Shown: positions 1 to 8,322 of the stretch, piece after piece
Layout of the letters: the number at the start of each line of letters is the position of its first letter
Numbering within the stretch: position 1 is the first letter of the stretch
Assembly: GCA_948602995.1 (NCBI GenBank)
Contig: CAPEBR010000003.1
Location: 124,001 to 188,000 of the forward strand
DNA from: an uncultured Dorea sp.
Lineage (GTDB): Bacteria > Bacillota > Clostridia > Lachnospirales > Lachnospiraceae
Direction of reading: 5' to 3'
DNA: 64,000 nucleotides
Translations under genes and position numbers: made by a program
The notes under the pieces: model-generated
What the model saw: the letters and a program-made list of their open reading frames with translations, nothing else
What the model was told of the DNA's origin: nothing
The model's database searches: none

Positions 1-1037
1 ATAAATACATGGGAATCTATCATTCCGGGCTGGGCGCTATGACAACACTTGTAACGGTAGGGGTTCTTGTCTTCGGTGTGCTGATGATGCTGGATGGAGC
101 GGTAGAGCTGTCTGACTTGATTACATTCATCTTATACATTACCAACTTCACGGATCCGGTGAAAAAACTGGTAAGCTTCACGGAACAGTTCCAGAATGGC
201 TATTCAGGTTTTGAGAGATTTCTGGAAATCCTGTCGATTGCCCCGGATATAGCGGACAAACCGGACTCGGTATCTGTAGAAAAAGTAAGAGGCGATGTGG
301 AGTTTAAAAATGTTTCTTTCCACTATGAGGATCAGAGCCAGCAGGTTCTCCACGGAATCAGCCTGAAGGTGAGGGCAGGGGAATATATTGCTCTTGTGGG
401 GCCGTCAGGAGTAGGAAAGACCACCCTGCTAAGCCTGATTCCGAGATTTTACGAGGTATCGGAGGGTGCAGTATGCATTGATGGTATGGATATCCGGGAT
501 ATGAAGCTGAATGACCTGAGGGGACAGATCGGAATCGTGCAGCAGGATGTTTATCTTTTTGCCGGCTCGATTATGGATAATATCCGGTATGGAAAGCCGG
601 AAGCATCAGATGAGGAGGTGCTGCGGGCAGCGAAGGCAGCCAATGCCCATGAGTTTATTATGAATTTCCCGGAAGGATATGATACAGACATTGGACAGAG
701 GGGAGTCAAGCTTTCCGGAGGGCAGAAGCAGAGACTTTCAATTGCCAGAGTCTTTCTGAAAAATCCGCCCATTCTCATTTTTGACGAGGCGACCTCTGCC
801 CTGGATAATCAGAGTGAAAGGGTAGTGCAGCATTCCCTGGAAAGTCTTGCAAAGAACCGTACGACCTTTGTTATCGCCCACAGGCTTACTACGATCCGCA
901 ATGCTGAAAAGATCCTTGTGCTCACAAGTGACGGAATTGCAGAACAAGGCAGCCATGAAGAGCTGATGGAGAAAAAAGGAATTTATGAGGCGTTGTTCAC
1001 ACAGGGCTTTGAATATTGTTCACTCCGTTCACAGTAA
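1..1037 (+). CDS. ABC transporter permease/ATP-binding protein, 3' part (5' end outside window)
   Basis: This is the C-terminal part of an exporter half-transporter with fused membrane and ATPase domains. The frame is open to the left edge, so the true start lies upstream; the ATG at 9 is internal. About 60 residues of the last membrane helices and coupling region are followed by the nucleotide-binding domain: Walker A GPSGVGKTT near residue 131 counted from that ATG, signature LSGGQKQR, Walker B ILIFDEATSALD, and the switch histidine in IAHRLTT. It should act as a dimer or heterodimer at the membrane; the substrate cannot be told. The last residues (EYCSLRSQ) and the stop are encoded by a Repeat A copy that begins at 1018, so the native C-terminus has been replaced. 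Confidence 0.9.
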   Translation, partial: KYMGIYHSGLGAMTTLVTVGVLVFGVLMMLDGAVELSDLITFILYITNFTDPVKKLVSFTEQFQNGYSGFERFLEILSIAPDIADKPDSVSVEKVRGDVEFKNVSFHYEDQSQQVLHGISLKVRAGEYIALVGPSGVGKTTLLSLIPRFYEVSEGAVCIDGMDIRDMKLNDLRGQIGIVQQDVYLFAGSIMDNIRYGKPEASDEEVLRAAKAANAHEFIMNFPEGYDTDIGQRGVKLSGGQKQRLSIARVFLKNPPILIFDEATSALDNQSERVVQHSLESLAKNRTTFVIAHRLTTIRNAEKILVLTSDGIAEQGSHEELMEKKGIYEALFTQGFEYCSLRSQ

Positions 1038-1144
1038 CATTCGCAAATCCATTTAAAATTCGCTTCGCGAATGGGATTTGCTTACACCTGAATCATTTTC
1101 TTACGGACTTTGCAGTAAATGCAAAGTCCTGTGTGAACAGTAAC
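1018..1144 (+). repeat. Repeat A, copy 1
   Basis: Dispersed intergenic repeat seen about seven times in this window. The order is an outer arm (GTTCACTCCGTTCACAGTAAC), hairpin 1 (GCAAATCC ... ATTCGC TTC GCGAAT ... GGATTTGC), a conserved linker containing TGAATCA and TCTTACGG, hairpin 2 (GGACTTTGC AGTAAAT GCAAAGTCC), and a closing GTGAACAGTAAC. It overlaps the last codons of the ABC transporter gene. A partial echo of hairpin 2 (GGGCTTTGCATTTACT) follows at 1144-1160. Confidence 0.85.
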
Positions 1145-1183
1145 GGGCTTTGCATTTACTACAGATGGATTTTAAAACAAATT

Positions 1184-1212
1184 TTGATATCTTGTAAAAA
1201 ATATGGTATACT
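1184..1212 (+). promoter_or_regulatory. Vegetative-type promoter for the DUF2156 gene
   Basis: TTGATA at 1184-1189 and TATACT at 1207-1212, separated by 17 bp, directly after Repeat A copy 1. Downstream, a hairpin CGTCACAGA / TCTGTGACG at about 1234-1259 lies in the leader. The gene begins at 1327. Confidence 0.6.
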
Positions 1213-1326
1213 AATTTGTAACTGTTCAGAAGGTCGTCACAGAGCCTGCCTCTGTGACGGTAATGAGTAGTTACACAAATTTTTAAGTATAGTCACAGAG
1301 TGAACGGAAACGGATAAAGGTGAATT

Positions 1327-2238
1327 ATGGAAGAGACACAGTTTAAAAGAGCAGAATTGGAAGATAAAGAGATCATCTCTGATTATTTCAGGCGTCATAC
1401 GAGCAGAAGCTGTGAGAGGACGTTTGTAAATGTCTTTTTATGGTCCAGACAGTATCCTGTAAAATGGGCGGTTGTAGAGAACACCCTTGTATTTAAAAGT
1501 GAAGACAATACGCATGTATCCTTCGCATTTCCGGCGGGGGAGGAGGAGAATGTAAGGAAAGTTCTGGAGGAGATGAAGGCTTACAGTGAGAAAAAGGGCT
1601 ATCCCTTTACAATGTACAATGTGACGCCGGATAATTTTGAACTTCTTGAGAAATGGTATCCGGGAAGATTTCAGATCGAATATGAACGGGACAACGCGGA
1701 TTATGTATATGAATCAGAGAAGCTTGCCGCCCTTCCGGGAAAGAAACTGCATGCAAAGAGAAACCATGTGAATAAGTTTAAGTCAGTATACGCGAACCGC
1801 TGGAGTTACGAATCCATTTCCAGGGAGAATGTGGAGGAGTGCTTTCAGATGGCCCTCAGGTGGCGGAATGATAATGGATGCAACGAAGATCTGGAAAAAA
1901 ATGCGGAGATGTGTGTGACACTGAACGCCCTGCGGCTGTTTGAAGAGCTTGGACTGACAGGGGGAGTCCTCCGTGTGGACGGGGAGATTGTGGCATTTAC
2001 GATAGGAGAACCAGTTTGTTCAGATACCTATGTAGTTCATATTGAAAAGGCATATGCAGAGATACCGGGAGCCTATAATATGATCAACCAGCAGTTTGTG
2101 GAGCATGAGTGTATGAACTATACCTATGTGAACAGGGAAGAGGATACGGGCGCCGAGGGTCTCCGGAGGGCAAAGCTTTCCTACCGCCCTGTATTTCTTG
2201 TAGAAAAAGGAACTGTGACAGAACAGAGAAAAGAATAA
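1327..2238 (+). CDS. DUF2156 domain-containing protein (phosphatidylglycerol lysyltransferase-like)
   Basis: A 303-residue soluble protein resembling the DUF2156 family, which has the GNAT-like fold found in the C-terminal domain of phosphatidylglycerol lysyltransferases (MprF). Supporting stretches are the N-terminal YFRRHTSRSCERTF..VFLW region, the basic KKLHAKRNHVNKF segment near residues 140-152, and the C-terminal VNREEDTGAEGLRRAK..YRP motif typical of this family. There are no membrane segments, unlike full MprF. Aminoacyl transfer to a lipid or another acceptor is inferred from the family only. It precedes the aminotransferase genes by 49 bp and may be cotranscribed with them. Confidence 0.85.
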   Translation: MEETQFKRAELEDKEIISDYFRRHTSRSCERTFVNVFLWSRQYPVKWAVVENTLVFKSEDNTHVSFAFPAGEEENVRKVLEEMKAYSEKKGYPFTMYNVTPDNFELLEKWYPGRFQIEYERDNADYVYESEKLAALPGKKLHAKRNHVNKFKSVYANRWSYESISRENVEECFQMALRWRNDNGCNEDLEKNAEMCVTLNALRLFEELGLTGGVLRVDGEIVAFTIGEPVCSDTYVVHIEKAYAEIPGAYNMINQQFVEHECMNYTYVNREEDTGAEGLRRAKLSYRPVFLVEKGTVTEQRKE

Positions 2239-2287
2239 CTGTGAGATACCGGGCAGTGGAGGAGATTAACAAAAGGAGAGAAGACAG

Positions 2288-3478
2288 ATGATAGCGGAAA
2301 AGATGAAAAACATGGTAGCTAACAGCTCCGCAATCCGTGCGATGTTCGAAGAGGGCAACAGGCTTGCACAGATCTATGGTGCACAGAATGTTTATGATTT
2401 CAGCCTTGGAAACCCAAATGTGGCGGCGCCAGAGGCAGTAAAGCAGGCGATTCGTGAGCTGATTGACGAGGAGGATCCGGTTGTTCTCCATGGTTATACA
2501 AACAGCAACAGCGGCTATGCGGATGTACGGGAGACAGTGGCAGACTCACTGAACGAGAGATTCGGCACCCGGTTCGAGGGGAAAAATATTGTGATGACAG
2601 TGGGGGCGGCAGGCGGATTGAACGTAATCCTGAAATCTCTCATTAATCCGGGAGATGAGGTGATAGCCTTTGCACCCTATTTTGGAGAATACCGTTCTTA
2701 TACGAACAATTATGACGGAATCCTGGTGGAGATATCCCCTGATACAGAGAATTTCCAGCCAAAGCTTGACGAATTCCGGCAGAAGATTACCCCGAAGACA
2801 AAGGCTGTGATTATTAATACACCGAATAACCCTACAGGCGTTGTGTACTCTGAGGAAACGATCAGGGAGCTTGCCGCGATTATGGAAAATAAGCAGAAGG
2901 AGTATGGCACAGATATTTTCCTGATTTCAGATGAGCCCTACCGTGAGCTAGTATATGACGGCGCGCAGGCGCCGTATCTGACGAAATATTATGATAACAC
3001 GATTGTAGGATATTCTTATAGCAAATCCTTATCCCTTCCGGGAGAGCGGATTGGCTATCTTGTCATTCCTGATGAGGTGACAGACAGTGAGGAGGTTCTT
3101 GCCGCGGCAAATGTGGCAACAAGGATTCTCGGTTTTGTCAACGCTCCCACTCTGCAGCAGAAGGTTGTAGCAAAGTGTATTCATGAGAAGACAGATATTT
3201 CCTATTATAACCGCAACAGGGAGGCTTTATATCAGGGGCTCAGGGAATGCGGATTTGAATGTATCAGACCGGAGGGAGCCTTCTATCTGTTCGTAAAATC
3301 TCCGGTGTCAGATGAGAAGGAATTCTGCGCGGCGGCTAAGAAACATCATATTCTGATTGTGCCGGGAAGCTCATTTGCATGTCCGGGATATGTCAGACTT
3401 GCATATTGTGTTTCCTATGAGACAATTGTGAATTCCCTGCCAAAGTTCAGAGAGCTGGCGAAGGAATATTTTGAGTAG
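2288..3478 (+). CDS. Pyridoxal phosphate-dependent aminotransferase, class I/II
   Basis: A 396-residue fold-type I aminotransferase. The cofactor-binding lysine is residue 246 in SYSKSLSLPGERIGY, and the glycine-rich NTPNNPTGVVY and SDEPYRELVY motifs are present. The family transfers amino groups between amino acids (aspartate, alanine or aromatic) and 2-oxo acids; the exact substrate cannot be read. The ATG at 2288 follows AAAGGAGAGAAGACAG. The hisC-like gene begins 36 bp downstream, so the pair is likely one transcript. Confidence 0.9.
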   Translation: MIAEKMKNMVANSSAIRAMFEEGNRLAQIYGAQNVYDFSLGNPNVAAPEAVKQAIRELIDEEDPVVLHGYTNSNSGYADVRETVADSLNERFGTRFEGKNIVMTVGAAGGLNVILKSLINPGDEVIAFAPYFGEYRSYTNNYDGILVEISPDTENFQPKLDEFRQKITPKTKAVIINTPNNPTGVVYSEETIRELAAIMENKQKEYGTDIFLISDEPYRELVYDGAQAPYLTKYYDNTIVGYSYSKSLSLPGERIGYLVIPDEVTDSEEVLAAANVATRILGFVNAPTLQQKVVAKCIHEKTDISYYNRNREALYQGLRECGFECIRPEGAFYLFVKSPVSDEKEFCAAAKKHHILIVPGSSFACPGYVRLAYCVSYETIVNSLPKFRELAKEYFE

Positions 3479-3514
3479 AATACAGGTTAGATTTACATAG
3501 CAAAGGATGGCATC

Positions 3515-4585
3515 ATGAAAGAATTTGAAAAAAATATACGCAGGGTTAAGCCCTATGTTCCAGGTGAACAGCCGCAGAACAAGGCAGTAAAGCTAAATAC
3601 CAATGAGAATCCCTATCCGCCGGCGCCAGGCGTCCGGACTGCTCTTGAAAGCATGGACACAGACAGACTGCGCCTGTATCCGGATCCGGCGGCAGGTCCC
3701 CTGGTGGAGGAGCTGGCGCGGTTCTACCATGTGGGAACGGATCAGATATTTGTAGGAGTAGGATCTGACGATGTACTGTCCATGTGCTTTCTGACCTTTT
3801 TTAATTCAGAAAAGCCGGTTTTCTTCCCGGATATTACCTATTCCTTTTATAAGGTATGGGCAGAGCTCTACCGGATTCCATATGAATGTCAGAGAGTGGA
3901 CGAGAACTTCCGTCTGGTGAAGGAGGATTATTACAGGGAAAACGGAGGAGTGATCTTCCCCAATCCCAATGCACCTACAGCTCTTTACGAGGAGCTTAAT
4001 GTGGTAGAGGATATCATTGCCCACAATCAGGATGTGATCGTGATTGTAGACGAAGCCTATATAGACTTTGCGGGGCGTTCTGCACGGGAGCTTATTGACA
4101 AGTATGATAATCTGATCGTGGTGCAGACTTTTTCCAAGGCGCGCTCCATGGCAGGAATGCGGATTGGTTATGCCATCAGCAATCCAGGGCTCATCAGATA
4201 TCTCAATGACGCAAAATATTCCTTTAATTCCTACACCATGAATCAGACTTCACTGATTTGCGGTGTAGAAGCAGTGAAGGATAAGGAATATTTTGAAGAA
4301 GGGCTTCGTAAGATTATCAATACAAGGGAGTGGGCCAAGGGAGAGCTTAGAAAACTGGGTTTTGGGTTTACGGATTCCAAGGCGAATTTTATCTTTGCCT
4401 CACATCCGGATTATGATGCAAAAGATCTTTTCGAGGCCATGAAGGCAAAGGGAATCTATGTGCGCTACTGGGGGAGTGAACGGATTGAACAGTATATGCG
4501 CATTACCGTTGGCACAAGAGAAGAGATGGAGATACTCTTTACATTTTTGAGAGAATATATGAATAAAGGAGAACCTTATGACTGA
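3515..4585 (+). CDS. hisC: Histidinol-phosphate aminotransferase-like protein
   Basis: A 356-residue class II PLP aminotransferase of the HisC family, which converts imidazole acetol phosphate and glutamate to histidinol phosphate. Landmarks are LNTNENPYPP at the N-terminus, PNPNAPTA, VDEAYIDFAG and the PLP lysine, residue 208, in TFSKARSMAGMRIGYA. No other his gene is nearby, so a role in aromatic amino-acid transamination is also possible, as some HisC paralogs do this; a DAHP synthase lies 1.6 kb downstream. It overlaps the next gene by 8 bp, which suggests translational coupling. Confidence 0.85.
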   Translation: MKEFEKNIRRVKPYVPGEQPQNKAVKLNTNENPYPPAPGVRTALESMDTDRLRLYPDPAAGPLVEELARFYHVGTDQIFVGVGSDDVLSMCFLTFFNSEKPVFFPDITYSFYKVWAELYRIPYECQRVDENFRLVKEDYYRENGGVIFPNPNAPTALYEELNVVEDIIAHNQDVIVIVDEAYIDFAGRSARELIDKYDNLIVVQTFSKARSMAGMRIGYAISNPGLIRYLNDAKYSFNSYTMNQTSLICGVEAVKDKEYFEEGLRKIINTREWAKGELRKLGFGFTDSKANFIFASHPDYDAKDLFEAMKAKGIYVRYWGSERIEQYMRITVGTREEMEILFTFLREYMNKGEPYD

Positions 4586-5090
4586 GACATTAGTGCAGGG
4601 AATTATTGACGCCCTGGGAGGCAGCGTTGGAAAGGAGCTGATTGTATTTCTGATTTCCATGATTCCGATTCTAGAACTTAGGGGGGCGCTCCTTGTGGCA
4701 GGCCCGCTTCTCGGAGTGCCGGTGACTACGGCAATTCCGCTTAGCATCATTGGCAATATTATTCCGGTTCCGTTCATCCTTCTTCTGATTACGCCGGTTT
4801 TCCGGTGGATGAAGGGAACGAGGCTCTTTAAGCCCATGGTGGATAAGCTGGAATCAAAGGCTATGAGTAAAAGTGACCAGATTGAAAAATACGAGTTCTG
4901 GGGACTGGTACTTTTTGTGGGGATTCCCCTTCCGGGCACAGGAGCATGGACCGGATCACTGATTGCAGCACTGCTGGGGATTAAGTTTAAGAAGGCATTT
5001 CCGGCAGTAATCCTTGGTATTTTTATGGCAACAGTAATTATGTGGTTTATCTCATATGTGCTGCTGGGCGGTGTTCAGATTCTGGGATAG
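4578..5090 (+). CDS. Small multi-drug export family membrane protein
   Basis: A 170-residue protein with about four to five hydrophobic segments, matching the COG2426 / small multidrug export family. Recognisable parts are MIPILELRGALLVAGPLLGVP near the N-terminus, the basic loop FRWMKGTRLFKPMVDKLESK and the PLPGTGAWTGSLIAALLGI segment. It is predicted in the cytoplasmic membrane. Transported substrates are unknown and the family name is weakly supported by experiment. It begins inside the end of the preceding aminotransferase gene (ATG at 4578, RBS AAAGGAG), so it is probably co-translated. Confidence 0.8.
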   Translation: MTETLVQGIIDALGGSVGKELIVFLISMIPILELRGALLVAGPLLGVPVTTAIPLSIIGNIIPVPFILLLITPVFRWMKGTRLFKPMVDKLESKAMSKSDQIEKYEFWGLVLFVGIPLPGTGAWTGSLIAALLGIKFKKAFPAVILGIFMATVIMWFISYVLLGGVQILG

Positions 5091-5164
5091 ATTTAAATGG
5101 ATTTTTGCATGTAACTGTGAAGGCGTCTGACAGTTACGAGAAAAGAAGAAAAGGAGTGTACAAG

Positions 5165-6127
5165 ATGGAAAAGGTATATGATGTAACGGCGATGGGTGAA
5201 ATGTTGATTGATTTTACGATGAACGGTCAGAGTGAGCAGGGGAATAATATGTTTGAGGCATGTCCGGGCGGTGCGCCGTGTAATGTTCTTGCCATGCTGA
5301 ACAAGCTGGGAAGAAGGACGGCTTTTATCGGAAAGGTTGGAAAGGATCAGTTTGGACGTCTGTTAAAGGATACGATCGAAGAGCTGGGAATTGAGACAAA
5401 GGGGCTGGTTCTGGATGAAGAGATTCATACAACGCTTGCATTTGTGCATACATTTCCGGATGGGGACCGTGAGTTTTCTTTTTACAGGAATCCAGGGGCT
5501 GATATGATGCTCTCTGAGACAGAGGTGGATTATGACCTTATACGCAAGTCTAAGGTATTCCACTTTGGAACTTTGTCCATGACAGATGAACCGGTGAAAA
5601 CTGCCACAAAAAAGGCGCTTGAGGCTGCAAAAGAGGCAGGCTGCCTGATTACCTTTGATCCGAATCTGAGGGAGCCACTCTGGAATTCTTTAGGGGAGGC
5701 AAAGGAGGCTATGGAATTCGGGTTCCAGTATTGTGATATGCTGAAAATATCGGATAATGAGATACAGTTTATTTCCGGGAAAGAGGACTACGATGAAGGG
5801 ATAAAATACCTGCAGGAAAAATACAACATTCCGGTTATTTTCCTGACCATGGGGAAGGCGGGAAGCCGTGCGTACCATGGGGATCTCCGGGTAGAGAAAG
5901 CCGGATTTACGGTAAAAGCGGTAGAGACCACAGGGGCAGGGGATACATTCTGCGGCTGTGCGATCAATGGACTTTTAAAGTATGGAGTAGAAGGACTGAC
6001 AGAAGAGACGCTGGGAGAGATTCTGACCTATGCAAATGCCGGTGCAGCGCTGATCACACTGAAAAAGGGCGCGATCCGCTCTATGCCAGAGCCCTCTCAG
6101 ATTGATGATATGATACAGGCGCCGTAA
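5165..6127 (+). CDS. PfkB-family carbohydrate kinase (fructokinase-like)
   Basis: A 320-residue ribokinase-fold sugar kinase. The substrate-binding N-terminal part is MGEMLIDFT..CPGGAPCNVLAMLNKLG, and the ATP site and catalytic aspartate lie in the PfkB signature TTGAGDTFCG near residue 258. The sequence is closest in style to fructokinases (ScrK), which make fructose 6-phosphate, but substrate is inferred. An ATG at 5165 with AAAGGAG upstream is preferred over a longer in-frame extension to 5042, which would overlap the previous gene and lacks a good ribosome site. A hairpin GTAACTGT / ACAGTTAC at about 5111-5137 sits in the leader. Confidence 0.88.
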   Translation: MEKVYDVTAMGEMLIDFTMNGQSEQGNNMFEACPGGAPCNVLAMLNKLGRRTAFIGKVGKDQFGRLLKDTIEELGIETKGLVLDEEIHTTLAFVHTFPDGDREFSFYRNPGADMMLSETEVDYDLIRKSKVFHFGTLSMTDEPVKTATKKALEAAKEAGCLITFDPNLREPLWNSLGEAKEAMEFGFQYCDMLKISDNEIQFISGKEDYDEGIKYLQEKYNIPVIFLTMGKAGSRAYHGDLRVEKAGFTVKAVETTGAGDTFCGCAINGLLKYGVEGLTEETLGEILTYANAGAALITLKKGAIRSMPEPSQIDDMIQAP

Positions 6128-6200
6128 CTACCCGGCAGGTCTGTGCAGGGCCTGCCCCGGTCTTGAACAACGAAAAGAAAAAGTTGGGAGAAAAACGATT

Positions 6201-7232
6201 ATGGCAATGAAAATAAACAAAACACTTCCCTCTCCCCAGGAGTTAAAAGCAGAATATCCCCTGCCGGATGAGCTTAAGGAATTGAAGAAAAGGAGAGATC
6301 AGGAGATCCGCAAGGTATTTACCGGAGAATCCGACAAGTTTCTTGTGATTATTGGCCCATGTTCTGCTGACAATGAGGACTCGGTATGCGAGTATGTAAA
6401 CCGGCTGTCACGAGTAAATGAAAAAGTTTCTGACAGACTTATATTGATTCCAAGGATATATACAAATAAACCAAGAACTACAGGTGAGGGATATAAAGGC
6501 ATGCTTCACCAGCCGGATCCGGACAAAGCGCCGGATCTGTATGCGGGAATTCTTGCAATCCGCCGGATGCATCTGCGGGCAATGGAGGAGAGCAGGCTGA
6601 CAGGTGCGGATGAGATGCTGTATCCGGAAAACAGAAGCTATCTGGATGATATTTTGTCCTATGAGGCCATCGGCGCCCGTTCCGTGGAGAACCAGCAGCA
6701 TCGTCTTACGGCAAGCGGCATGGAGATACCGGTGGGGATGAAGAACCCTACCAGCGGCGACCTCTCTGTGATGCTGAATTCCGTGGTGGCCGCACAGAGC
6801 GGACACCGGTTCATTTACCGGAACCTGGATGTCACAACAGACGGGAATGATCTGGCCCATACGATTCTGCGCGGTGGTGTGGACAAATACGGAACCAGTA
6901 TTCCCAATTATCATTATGAAGATTGTGTAAGGCTTCTGGAATTATATGAAAAGAAGGAACTGAAGAATCCTGCGGTAATTATTGATGCTAACCATTCTAA
7001 TTCCAATAAGGCATATAAGGAGCAGATTCGCATTGTAAGTGAGGTTCTTCACAGCCGCAGAATGAACAACGGACTGAGAAATCTTGTAAAAGGTGTTATG
7101 GTTGAAAGTTATCTGGCTGAAGGAAGACAGGATATCGGTGAAAATATGATTTACGGGAAATCGATTACGGATCCGTGTATCGGCTGGGAAGATACTGAAA
7201 GGCTGATTATGAAGATCGCGGAGGAGTGTTAG
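6201..7232 (+). CDS. aroF: 3-deoxy-7-phosphoheptulonate synthase, class I (DAHP synthase)
   Basis: A 343-residue class I DAHP synthase, which condenses phosphoenolpyruvate and erythrose 4-phosphate in the first shikimate-pathway step. Motifs: IGPCSADN, PRIYTNKPRTTGEGYKG, GARSVENQQHR, PVGMKNPTSGD, DANHSNSNK and GVMVESYL with metal and substrate ligands. Length is that of the AroF/G/H type. The start at 6201 follows GGGAGAAAAACG. No shikimate genes adjoin it. Whether it is inhibited by Phe, Tyr or Trp cannot be read. It ends 4 bp inside the convergent Xre gene. Confidence 0.93.
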   Translation: MAMKINKTLPSPQELKAEYPLPDELKELKKRRDQEIRKVFTGESDKFLVIIGPCSADNEDSVCEYVNRLSRVNEKVSDRLILIPRIYTNKPRTTGEGYKGMLHQPDPDKAPDLYAGILAIRRMHLRAMEESRLTGADEMLYPENRSYLDDILSYEAIGARSVENQQHRLTASGMEIPVGMKNPTSGDLSVMLNSVVAAQSGHRFIYRNLDVTTDGNDLAHTILRGGVDKYGTSIPNYHYEDCVRLLELYEKKELKNPAVIIDANHSNSNKAYKEQIRIVSEVLHSRRMNNGLRNLVKGVMVESYLAEGRQDIGENMIYGKSITDPCIGWEDTERLIMKIAEEC

Positions 7233-7570
7233 CTTTTATCCCGCAGTTCCAGCATGTCCAGATATTCCATGAGATCCTTCTTTGACCTTGGTGAGAGCTT
7301 CCCATAACGGATGAGAAGGGCGCGTTCCTCGGGGCTGCACCTGCCATTTCTGGCTTCGTCTAACTGGATGGTTTCCTCATCCTCCAGGAGATAATCAACA
7401 GATACGTGAAAAAGAGTAGCAAGAGCTGCCAGCTTTTCGTGAGAAGGCTGGCGCTTTTTTGTCTCATATCCGGCAATTGTAGAACGTGCAACGTTAAGAC
7501 GGGCGGCAACATATTTTTGAGTCATATCGTTTTCGCGCCGAAGCTCTTTTAGTTTCTTGTCAAATGACAT
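7229..7570 (-). CDS. Xre-family helix-turn-helix regulator
   Basis: A 113-residue DNA-binding protein. Residues about 7-60 form a Cro/C1-type HTH (LKELRRENDMTQKYVAARLNVARSTIAGYE), followed by a short acidic linker and a helical C-terminus that may dimerise. An excellent ribosome site AAAGGAGG precedes the ATG. The gene runs convergent to the DAHP synthase and shares 4 bp with it. Its 5' side faces the large inverted-repeat element. Target genes are unknown. Confidence 0.88.
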   Translation of the reverse strand: MSFDKKLKELRRENDMTQKYVAARLNVARSTIAGYETKKRQPSHEKLAALATLFHVSVDYLLEDEETIQLDEARNGRCSPEERALLIRYGKLSPRSKKDLMEYLDMLELRDKS

Positions 7571-7715
7571 AGCAGCGTCCTCCTTTGGAAAAAATTGGAA
7601 ATTACGTACATTTTAGCAAGAAAACAGATAAAGCGACATAGAAAGTGTCAATAATCAACAAATAGTTGCAAATGTGAGTTTCGAAACGCAACATGTGTGG
7701 GTGGGACGCAGAAAT

Positions 7716-8110
7716 GGGTAAAATATATCCTCATGTGCGGTACGGTGTGAGAGCCCGCAGAGAGAACGATATGCTCTGAGTGAACAGGGCAACGCGGATG
7801 TGAACTAAATATTAACTCCGACTAAGACGTTCGGGAGAGCCCTCACGCCTAAGTCTACGTAAATATTGGATATAACAGCGCAGCAAGCTGCCCTGTTACA
7901 TGCAAAAATCCATTTTAAATCGCTTCGCGATGGGATTTTTGCACACTTGAATCACTTTCTTACGGTCAGCGCAGTAAATGCGCAGACCTGTATGAACTAC
8001 TATGTTAGAATTCACATCCGCTAAAAACGCCCTTGAATTGTTCTGTCAGAGCATATCGTTCTCTCTGCGGGCTTTCTTGAAGGTTACTGACATGAGGATA
8101 TAATTTACCC
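7716..8110 (+). ncRNA. Long inverted-repeat structured element, copy 1 (candidate structured RNA or folded DNA element)
   Basis: A nested set of inverted repeats fills most of the 752-bp gap. Outer arms 7716-7736 / 8090-8110 match at 20 of 21 bases; the next arms 7753-7779 / 8046-8072 are a perfect 27 bp; then GAACA/TGTTC, GGGC/GCCC and an 11-bp stem GCGGATGTGAA (7794-7804) / TTCACATCCGC (8011-8021). Inside lies a 50-nt core, 7813-7862, shared at 47/50 with copy 2 (10701-10750, opposite strand). The core is flanked by a 4-bp stem ATAT/ATAT. A Repeat A-like module (7892-8000) sits between the core and the closing strand. Stem sequences differ from copy 2 while pairing is kept. Transcription is not shown. 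Confidence 0.55.
7892..8000 (+). repeat. Repeat A, copy 2 (nested in the inverted-repeat element)
   Basis: Same order as the other copies but with different stem sequences that still pair: hairpin 1 is GCAAAAATCC ... TCGC TTC GCGA ... GGATTTTTGC, hairpin 2 is GGTCAGCGC AGTAAAT GCGCAGACC. The linker TGAATCACTTTCTTACGG is conserved. Just upstream, 7874-7897, is an extra small hairpin AACAGCGCAGC / GCTGCCCTGTT. It lies between the core and the 3' strand of the large element. Confidence 0.75.
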
Positions 8111-8223
8111 ATATCTGCTGTTTGTCGGGATGCCGTGCTGCTTTCTGCACTGCTGGGGGTGAAAAATGCTTTCTGTCAGGTAGCGAATAAATTATAGAAA
8201 GGGAAGATTCTGCGGAGAAATTA

Positions 8224-8280
8224 TTGACAAACGATAATTCTGTGGTATCATAGGAGTATAAGATTATCGAAAAACAATAA
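8224..8280 (+). promoter_or_regulatory. Promoter and putative operator of the DUF2975-like / YozG-type operon
   Basis: TTGACA at 8224-8229 and TATCAT at 8246-8251 with a 16-bp spacer. The spacer holds the half-site AACGATAAT, and just after the -10 box lies an imperfect palindrome ATTATCGAAAAACAATAAT at 8262-8280. Overlap with the promoter suggests repression, and the small HTH protein encoded in the same operon is the obvious candidate; that is inference. Confidence 0.55.
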
Positions 8281-8322
8281 TTATTTGCTTTTGTAATTGC
8301 CGGATTTAGGGAGAGGGTCAGG

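Noticed and set aside
1016..1270. An 84-codon open frame downstream of the ABC transporter gene
   Set aside because: It runs through Repeat A and the promoter of the next gene; similar frames appear wherever Repeat A occurs, so it is not a gene.
7716..8110. Simple MITE interpretation of the long inverted repeats
   Set aside because: The second copy has completely different arm sequences while keeping the core and the pairings, which simple transposition would not produce.
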